Source: an uncultured bacterium (lineage in GTDB: Bacteria > Verrucomicrobiota > Verrucomicrobiia > CAIQCK01). From it: DNA of 64,000 nt. The translations under genes and the position numbers were made by a program. Shown piece by piece: positions 58,876 through 64,000 of this stretch. The number at the start of each line of letters is the position of its first letter. Positions within the stretch are counted from its first letter, which is position 1. The notes below the pieces were generated by a model. That model was not told the origin of the DNA. It worked only from the letters and a program-made list of their open reading frames with translations, and did not search any database. The DNA lies in contig CAIQCK010000121.1 of NCBI GenBank assembly GCA_903870275.1, forward strand, positions 1-64,000. The letters are read 5' to 3'.

Positions 58876-59180
58876 GTAGCCGCCGACGTAAGGAGGCGGG
58901 CGCGTCCGGGCCATGAACCCGAGCGACGGCGGCACTACCGAAGGTGGATCGCGTTCTCCGAACGCGATGGCCGCAGACAAGCGAAAGAAGTCGCGTCTGG
59001 AACGTGAAAGGCTCGAACCAGACACTGTGTTTTCGCTTCTCAACCGCAATCGCGTTCGGAGAACGCGATCCACCTCGCGGCTCGACTGCATCGAAAGGTT
59101 CATGGAAAGGCGGGCGCGTCGAGATGCGCGACGTGTCCGCCGACTGACACGGGAGGCCACCGACTTACGTCGGCGGCTAC
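58876..59180. repeat. Outer GTAGCCGCCGACGTAAG inverted pair
   Basis: GTAGCCGCCGACGTAAG at 58876-58892 is perfectly inverted at 59164-59180. The 305-bp interval contains the doublet at 58943-59074, so one element appears nested in another. The whole 58756-59248 gap holds no gene. Confidence 0.8.
58943..59074. repeat. REPIN-like doublet with perfect 26-bp arms
   Basis: GGTGGATCGCGTTCTCCGAA starts a 26-bp arm at 58943-58968 that is perfectly inverted at the right end (ending 59074), leaving about 80 bp in the middle. Each arm is itself a small palindrome. A shorter relative is at 4253-4323. Confidence 0.9.
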
Positions 59181-59248
59181 GGGGGCAGCGTCGACGGTTG
59201 CGGGGCATTCCCGCTCCACGAGTTGCGAATCACGAACCACCTGTCGCT

Positions 59249-60709
59249 CTACAGTTTCTTCAACTTCGGCCCTTTTGGTGTGTCCTCGATGACCCAGCCT
59301 TTGGCCTTGAGTTCGTCGCGGATCTGGTCGGCGCGTTTGAAATCCTTCGCCTTGCGCGCGGCCAGCCGCAGGTCGGCGAGCGCGGCGATGTCGGCGGGAG
59401 CTTCCTGCGCCTGCGGCATGCCGAATCCGAGGACGGTGTCGAACCGACGCCAGGTGTCTAATATCTCCATCGCCGCACGCGGTGATGAAAGAAGCACTCC
59501 TTCCGAAAGAACTTTGTTGGTGTCTCGAATAAAATCGAATAATGCACCCAGCGCGCTGCTGATGTTGAGATCGTCATCAAGCGCTTTTTCAAATGCAGTT
59601 TTAACCCTACTTGTGAGCGCATTCTGTTGCGTTAATTCAATTACGCTCTCTGTCGTAAGCGGTCTTACAGCATTCGCATCGGCAGGCGTAGCGTGCTTTG
59701 CTATGTCCTGCAGTTTCATGAGAAACTCGTCTATGCGCGCCAGCGACGCGCGCGCGGCGTCCACGCCTTCGAAAGTGAAGTTGAGCTGCCGTCGGTAATG
59801 CTCGGCGATCAGCGTGTAGCGCAGCTCGCGGCCGGTGTAGCCTTTGGCGAAAAGATCGCGCAACGTGAAGAAGTTCCCGGACCGCTTGCTCATCTTCTGG
59901 CCGTTGACGAGCAGGTAGGCGCAGTGCAGCCAGACCCGGGCGAACTGTTTGCCGGTGGCCGCCTCGCTTTGCGCGATCTCGTCCTCGTGGTGCGGAAAGA
60001 CGAGGTCTTCGCCGCCGCAGTGAAGGTCAAAGCTCTCGCCGAGATACTTCATGCTCATCGCGCTGCACTCGATGTGCCAGCCCGGCCGGCCGCGGCCCCA
60101 CGGCGAGTCCCAGCCGATGTCGCCGTCGGCCTCGTCCCAGGCTTTCCAGAGCGCGAAATCTCCGAGCGATTCCTTTTCGTATTCGTCGAGCTTCACGCGT
60201 TCGCCGGGACGCATCTGGTCGGCGTCAATTTTCTTGAGCTGGCCGTAGCGCGCGAACTTGGCGATGGAGAAATAAACCGATTTATCCGGCGCCTGGTAGG
60301 CGACGCCTTTGTCCATCAACGCGCCGATGAGCGCCAGCATCTCCGGGATGTGATCGGTGGCGCGCGGGACATGGTGCGGCGGCAGAAGGTTCAACGCGCG
60401 GCAGTCGTCGAGAAACGCGGCGGTATAACGGCCGGTCAGTTGCTGGAGCGGCTCGCGCGTCTCACGCACTTTGCGGATGATCTTGTCCTCGACGTCGGTG
60501 ATGTTCATGACGTGGACGACGTCGTAGCCCTTGCAGGCGAGGTAGCGGCGCGCGAGGTCCTCGAAGGTGAACGCGCGGAAATTGCCGATGTGCGCGAAGT
60601 CGTAGACCGTCGGCCCGCAGGTGTAGATGCCGACGCGCTTGCCGGCGGGATCGAGCGGATGGAATTCTTCGAGACGGTGCGTGAGGGTGTTGAAAAATTT
60701 CAGGGACAT
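59249..60709 (-). CDS. cysS: Cysteine-tRNA ligase
   Basis: The 486-residue class I aminoacyl-tRNA synthetase charges tRNA-Cys. The ATG at 60709 (MSLKFFNTLTHRLEEFHPLD) is the family start; the open frame upstream is only translated minisatellite. Zinc ligands Cys31, Cys215, His240 and Glu244 are in place (GIYTCGPTVYDFAHIGN, WHIECSAMSM, CGGEDLVFPHHEDE), with HIGN at 40-43 and KMSKR at 272-276. Residues about 337-417 are encoded by a markedly more AT-rich stretch (59458-59700), a possible recombinant patch in the helical domain. ispF lies upstream on the same strand, a common pairing. Confidence 0.97.
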   Translation of the reverse strand: MSLKFFNTLTHRLEEFHPLDPAGKRVGIYTCGPTVYDFAHIGNFRAFTFEDLARRYLACKGYDVVHVMNITDVEDKIIRKVRETREPLQQLTGRYTAAFLDDCRALNLLPPHHVPRATDHIPEMLALIGALMDKGVAYQAPDKSVYFSIAKFARYGQLKKIDADQMRPGERVKLDEYEKESLGDFALWKAWDEADGDIGWDSPWGRGRPGWHIECSAMSMKYLGESFDLHCGGEDLVFPHHEDEIAQSEAATGKQFARVWLHCAYLLVNGQKMSKRSGNFFTLRDLFAKGYTGRELRYTLIAEHYRRQLNFTFEGVDAARASLARIDEFLMKLQDIAKHATPADANAVRPLTTESVIELTQQNALTSRVKTAFEKALDDDLNISSALGALFDFIRDTNKVLSEGVLLSSPRAAMEILDTWRRFDTVLGFGMPQAQEAPADIAALADLRLAARKAKDFKRADQIRDELKAKGWVIEDTPKGPKLKKL

Positions 60710-60718
60710 CGGTGTTTG

Positions 60719-60832
60719 CGATTGGTGATTGGTAATCGGTGATTGGAGATTGGTAATCGGTGATTGGAGATTGGTAATCGGTCGGGCGTCTGTTCTTGTC
60801 GCCAATTACCAATTACAAATCACCAATTACGC
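60719..60832. repeat. GGTGATTGGAGATTGGTAATC minisatellite with inverted arm
   Basis: Units of GGTAATCGGTGATTGGAGATT repeat from 60719 to about 60780, and the reverse complement (CCAATTACCAATTAC) follows at 60800-60832. This is the same family as at 3031-3211. It fills the cysS-ispF gap and extends the open frame of cysS upstream. Confidence 0.85.
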
Positions 60833-60838
60833 TTGGCT

Positions 60839-61351
60839 TTATGGCTCCAGTTTCACCCGCGGCGATCTTCCGGCGCCCGCCATCAACACGCTGACGACCG
60901 CCATCGCGGCAATGCCTTCGCCGCGGCCGATGAAGCCCATGCCTTCGTTGGTGGTGGCCTTGATGCCGATCTGGTAGGGCCGCACGTGCAACGCCTCCGC
61001 CATGCGCGCCTTCATGATCGGAATGTGCGACGCCATCTTCGGCTCCTGCGCGATGATGGTGGAGTCCACGTTGATGATGTTGGCACCGTCGCGCCGAACG
61101 ATCTTGGCGACGTTTTCCAGGATGATCATCGAGTCGATGCCATCCCAGCGTGGGTCGTTGACGGGGAAATGCTTGCCGATGTCGGACTCGCCGATGGCGC
61201 CGAGCAGCGCGTCGGCGATGGCGTGCGCGAGGACGTCGGCGTCGCTGTGGCCCTCGAGACCCTTGTCGTGGGGAATGGTGACGCCGCCGATGACGAGCTT
61301 GCGGCCTTCCTTGAATTGATGCACGTCGTAACCGATGCCAACGCGGTTCAT
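60839..61351 (-). CDS. ispF: 2-C-methyl-D-erythritol 2,4-cyclodiphosphate synthase
   Basis: The 170-residue enzyme of the MEP isoprenoid pathway starts at the ATG at 61351. Metal and substrate motifs are all present: VGIGYDVHQFKEGRKLVIGG (Asp8, His10), GLEGHSDADVLAHAIADALL (His), IGESDIGKHFPVNDPRWDGI and the signature KATTNEGMGFIGRGEGIAAM. It forms a trimer in the cytoplasm and converts CDP-ME 2-phosphate to MEcPP. It lies just upstream of cysS. Confidence 0.97.
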   Translation of the reverse strand: MNRVGIGYDVHQFKEGRKLVIGGVTIPHDKGLEGHSDADVLAHAIADALLGAIGESDIGKHFPVNDPRWDGIDSMIILENVAKIVRRDGANIINVDSTIIAQEPKMASHIPIMKARMAEALHVRPYQIGIKATTNEGMGFIGRGEGIAAMAVVSVLMAGAGRSPRVKLEP

Positions 61352-61373
61352 TGTCAGCTCCAGATTTTGGGTT

Positions 61374-62474
61374 TCAGGTTTTGGCGTCGCCGTCGTATTC
61401 GGCAAAAAGCTTCGCCCACTGGCTGGTTTTGGCCAGCGCTTGCTGGACGCGCTTTCCTTTCAGCGGCCACCAGAGGTAATCGTGATAGAAATACGAGGCG
61501 AACACAAACAGATAAACCAGCGGCGTGCGAAACAGCAGTTTCTGGATGCCTTTGAGCGGGCCGAACCAGCACGCGTCGCCGACGAGGCTGGCCAGGTTGT
61601 TGCCGACGTGGAAGTGGAAGTTGACGTTCGAGATGTCCTCGCCCACCACCTCGATGTCGCGCGGATCGCCGCAGCCAAGGCCGTCGTCGTGCGCCATGCG
61701 GATGTACCCGATGCGAAGCGGATCGAATCCCATCATCTTCGCGGCGACGGCGTCTATGGCGACCTGGTCGGCGCTGGCGAGGATGTAATCCTTCTCCACG
61801 GGAATCAGCGTGCGCGGGCCGGGGCCGTTGCCGCAGATCGTGCCGTCCATGAACGCGAACAGGCCGGGGTGCAGTTCCTTCTGGATGGCGAGCAGGTCCA
61901 CGAGCGTTTCGTGAATCCACGAGTGCGTGTAATGCCGGCGCGTGTGCAGCAGCCCGCCGAACGCGTTCTTCATCGCGCCCGTGGTCGTGGTGTACACATG
62001 GCACTTGACCGTCGGCAGGTGGACGATGTTCTTGCCGGCGAAAAACTCCGGCACCTCGATGCCTTCGGGGAAAATCCGCGACAGCACGCGCATCCGCGCC
62101 TTCGGCGCATACGTCACCCATTTCAGGTCGTTGGGTTTGCAGTTGAAACGCTCCGTGATGCCGTAACGGCGATAAAGCGGCTCCAGCTTGTTGAACTTTT
62201 GCCCGCGGTCCGGGTCGGTGACGACGGTGTCGTTGTGGACCGCCACGAGGTCGTTCAAACCCGCCGCCCGCAACGCGCGAATGGCGCCTTCCAATTGCCA
62301 CGGCGAAGTGTTGGAACTGAGGAAGGGGAGATGCCACGAGATGTTGTCCTTGAGAATCGTGGTCTTGCCTGGCGCGAGCGCGGCGCGCATTCCCGCCAGT
62401 TCCGCCAGCCGCGCGTAATCGTCGAGCACGGTGGCGGGCTTGGTCTTCAGGACGGCAACAGTCGCGCGTTTCAT
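61374..62474 (-). CDS. DUF362 domain protein
   Basis: The 366-residue product starts at ATG 62474 (MKRATVAVLKTKPATVLDDY). The DUF362 pattern is seen: KTTILKDNISWHLPFLSSNT, VHLPTVKCHVYTTTTGAMKN, NAFGGLLHTRRHYTHSWIHE, FAFMDGTICGNGPGP and ILASADQVAIDAVAAKMMGF. Unlike many members there is no ferredoxin-type cysteine cluster. The family may act in redox or methyl-transfer reactions, but the function is not established. The start is 23 bp after the stop of the WecG-like gene, so they may share a transcript with ispF and cysS downstream. Confidence 0.85.
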   Translation of the reverse strand: MKRATVAVLKTKPATVLDDYARLAELAGMRAALAPGKTTILKDNISWHLPFLSSNTSPWQLEGAIRALRAAGLNDLVAVHNDTVVTDPDRGQKFNKLEPLYRRYGITERFNCKPNDLKWVTYAPKARMRVLSRIFPEGIEVPEFFAGKNIVHLPTVKCHVYTTTTGAMKNAFGGLLHTRRHYTHSWIHETLVDLLAIQKELHPGLFAFMDGTICGNGPGPRTLIPVEKDYILASADQVAIDAVAAKMMGFDPLRIGYIRMAHDDGLGCGDPRDIEVVGEDISNVNFHFHVGNNLASLVGDACWFGPLKGIQKLLFRTPLVYLFVFASYFYHDYLWWPLKGKRVQQALAKTSQWAKLFAEYDGDAKT

Positions 62475-62497
62475 CTCACCAACAACATACCGGAAAC

Positions 62498-63277
62498 TCA
62501 GTCGCGGGGAAACTTTTTCAGGCCGGTCAGTTCCAGCAGCCAACACGCGACGAACCACGGGTTATAAACCAGATAACGAAACCAAAGCCGGCGCGGCTCC
62601 GCGACCAGCCGGAAGAGCCACTCCAGTCCGTTCTCACGCATCCAGCGCGGCGCCTGCCGCACGCGGCCGGTAAAAAAGTCGAATGCCGCGCCCACGCCGA
62701 CCAGCGCCGGCACGCGCAAACGCGACGCGTGGTCGCTCATCCAGAGGTCCTGCTTCGGCGAGCCGAGGCCGACCCACACAACATCGGCGCCGCTGGCGTT
62801 GATCCGCTCGCACGCGGCGGCATCCTCCGCCGGCGTCAGCGGCCGGAATGGAGGCGACTCCACGCCGGCGATTTGCAGCCCGGGAAATTTGGCGCGCAAT
62901 TGTTCCGCCAGTTTTTCCGGGACGCCGGGCGCGCCCCCGTAAAAATAGAACCGCCACCCGCGCTGCCGCGCGCGTTCGCAGAACGCCAGAAGCAAGTCCG
63001 GCCCGTAACAACGCCGACGCATCTGCTTCGCGCCGAGCGCGCGCGTGACCCAGACCAGCGACATGCCGTCGGCGACTGCCAGGTCCGCGCGGTTGAGGAC
63101 GCGGCGATACGCCGGGTCGCGCCGGGCGCTCATCACGCAATTGATGTTCGTCAGCGCGACGTAGCGCGCCGGCCCGTGTCCGCGCGATTCCTCGATCCAT
63201 CGCTCCATCTCCGCAATCGCGTCGGGAATCTGGACCAGGCTCACTTTGGTGCCGAGGACGTAGTGGCAATCGGTCAT
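62498..63277 (-). CDS. WecG/TagA/CpsF-family glycosyltransferase
   Basis: The 259-residue protein starts at ATG 63277. GT26 motifs are present: VALTNINCVMSARRDPAYRR, LAVADGMSLVWVTRALGAKQ, RFYFYGGAPGVPEKLAEQLR, ADVVWVGLGSPKQDLWMSDH and ALVGVGAAFDFFTGRVRQAP, ending with APRWMRENGLEWLFRLVAEP. It adds an N-acetylmannosamine-type (or related) sugar to a polyprenyl-linked precursor for surface polysaccharide. It lies 35 bp downstream of a GT4 gene, pointing to a polysaccharide operon that continues beyond the window. Confidence 0.93.
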   Translation of the reverse strand: MTDCHYVLGTKVSLVQIPDAIAEMERWIEESRGHGPARYVALTNINCVMSARRDPAYRRVLNRADLAVADGMSLVWVTRALGAKQMRRRCYGPDLLLAFCERARQRGWRFYFYGGAPGVPEKLAEQLRAKFPGLQIAGVESPPFRPLTPAEDAAACERINASGADVVWVGLGSPKQDLWMSDHASRLRVPALVGVGAAFDFFTGRVRQAPRWMRENGLEWLFRLVAEPRRLWFRYLVYNPWFVACWLLELTGLKKFPRD

Positions 63278-63312
63278 GACATCCGGTTTTCTAGAGTCTG
63301 CGGCTGCCCATT

Positions 63313-64000
63313 TCAATCTTGCTTTGCCGGCATCGCGCCGGAGACAGGCCGCCGCGATTCGCGCCGGCGGCGGGCTCCGGCGTAGATGTCCATCAGTTGT
63401 TGGTAGTTGATATCCGCCGTGAAGCGCTGCTCGAAGCGCGCGCGTGCTGCCCGGCCCATTTGGACGGCGCGTTCCGGCGTGTCGGTCAACTGGCGGATTT
63501 TTTGCGCCAAGTCGGCTGGTTGTCCCGGCTCGAAGAGCAGCCCGGTGACGCCTTCCTCGACCATTTCGGCGATGGCCCCGATGCGCGACGCGACGACCGG
63601 CTTGCCCAAGGCGTAAGCCTCCAACACCGAGACCGAGAAGTTTTCGTAACAGCGCGATGGCAGCACCAGCAGTTTCGCGCGACGCAGGATTTCAAATCGC
63701 GCTTCGCCGCCGACGAAGCCGCGAAACTCGACATGGCTCAGGCCGAGCCGCTGCGCGAGCGCCTTCAGCGGCTCCAGCAACGGTCCCTCGCCAAGCACCA
63801 GCAACCGGAGACGCGGCAGATGCTGAAACGCCTCGACCGCCGTCTGCACGTCCTTCTCCGCGTGCAGCCGGCCCATGACGACCGCGTAATCCTCGCTTTC
63901 GTAGGACGGCGTCAGGGCGCGATCCATAAAATTGGGTTTCAAAAAGATACGGTCTTCCGGCAGACCGCCCTCGATCAGTTTCCGGCGGGAGAAATCGCTC
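63313..64000 (-). CDS. GT4-family glycosyltransferase, C-terminal part (partial)
   Basis: The gene continues past the right edge; about 228 codons are visible. The C-terminal half of a GT-B glycosyltransferase is seen: SRRKLIEGGLPEDRIFLKPN (a typical inter-domain stretch), AVVMGRLHAEKDVQTAVEAF, RLLVLGEGPLLEPLKALAQR, LGLSHVEFRGFVGG, LLVLPSRCYENFSVSVLEAY (E-x7-E region) and GKPVVASRIGAIAEMVEEGV. It builds a glycan in the cytoplasm from nucleotide sugars. With the WecG-like gene downstream it belongs to an exopolysaccharide locus. Confidence 0.93.
   Translation of the reverse strand, partial: SDFSRRKLIEGGLPEDRIFLKPNFMDRALTPSYESEDYAVVMGRLHAEKDVQTAVEAFQHLPRLRLLVLGEGPLLEPLKALAQRLGLSHVEFRGFVGGEARFEILRRAKLLVLPSRCYENFSVSVLEAYALGKPVVASRIGAIAEMVEEGVTGLLFEPGQPADLAQKIRQLTDTPERAVQMGRAARARFEQRFTADINYQQLMDIYAGARRRRESRRPVSGAMPAKQD

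Overview
The window looks like a chromosomal segment of a PVC-group bacterium, most likely Verrucomicrobiota (Pedosphaera/Limisphaerales-like). This is inferred from gene content and not from a marker gene. The content includes several Tat-exported Gfo/Idh/MocA oxidoreductases, DUF6807 (PmoA-like) and DUF1080 proteins, a PcRGLX/YetA-like protein, UroD-like methyltransferase homologues, a serine/threonine kinase fused to a formylglycine-generating-enzyme-like domain, and a very large load of short hairpin repeats between genes. GC is high, so long antisense open frames are common and were ignored. No rRNA, tRNA or CRISPR array was recognised.

Layout. 0-9.4 kb: glycosidase-like and DUF6807 genes, a DUF72 gene, two small orphan genes (one DUF2262), a UroD-like gene and two Gfo/Idh/MocA genes. 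9.4-12.3 kb: a gene-poor repeat field with two decayed REP-associated (RAYT) transposase fragments flanking an Imm49-like gene. 12.3-19.6 kb: alpha-L-fucosidase lipoprotein, a GH42-like protein carrying an in-frame repeat insertion, a chagasin-type inhibitor, an MMPL transporter and the 3' relic of a glycosidase. 19.8-24.0 kb: a Tat sugar isomerase, a DUF4160/DUF2442 pair and an ilvD gene. The ilvD gene carries an internal NTF2/SnoaL-like segment, and two extra copies of its 3' end lie nearby. 24.2-34.5 kb: GH5, a PHP-like gene, membrane proteins, an orphan corrinoid protein, a TIM-barrel protein and the giant kinase-LRR-FGE fusion. 34.5-39.1 kb: a CPBP protease, two GT-C membrane transferases and an epimerase. 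39.1-50 kb: PcRGLX-like protein plus Gfo/Idh, a homocysteine-methyltransferase homologue, a tetraheme cytochrome, a Tat aldo/keto reductase, a Tat DegT-type aminotransferase and a second aldo/keto reductase. 50-53.6 kb: small orphan genes, HisK-like phosphatase, SixA and DUF1080. 53.6-54.2 kb: a second composite repeat field. 54.2-64 kb: a solitary MmeI-like restriction-modification gene, a pseudokinase, cysS, ispF, DUF362, a WecG/TagA glycosyltransferase and a GT4 glycosyltransferase running off the end.

The recurrent theme is breakdown and remodelling of plant- or algal-type glycans by secreted enzymes (fucose, rhamnogalacturonan, beta-glycans), with exported sugar oxidoreductases and isomerases. 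The right end probably enters an exopolysaccharide locus.

The most unusual items are: the ilvD-NTF2 composite; 3'-end duplications of ilvD and of an aldo/keto reductase that bracket small orphan genes; a 108-nt structured repeat found at two distant loci in a conserved composite order; and REPIN-like hairpins, two of which sit in frame inside coding genes.
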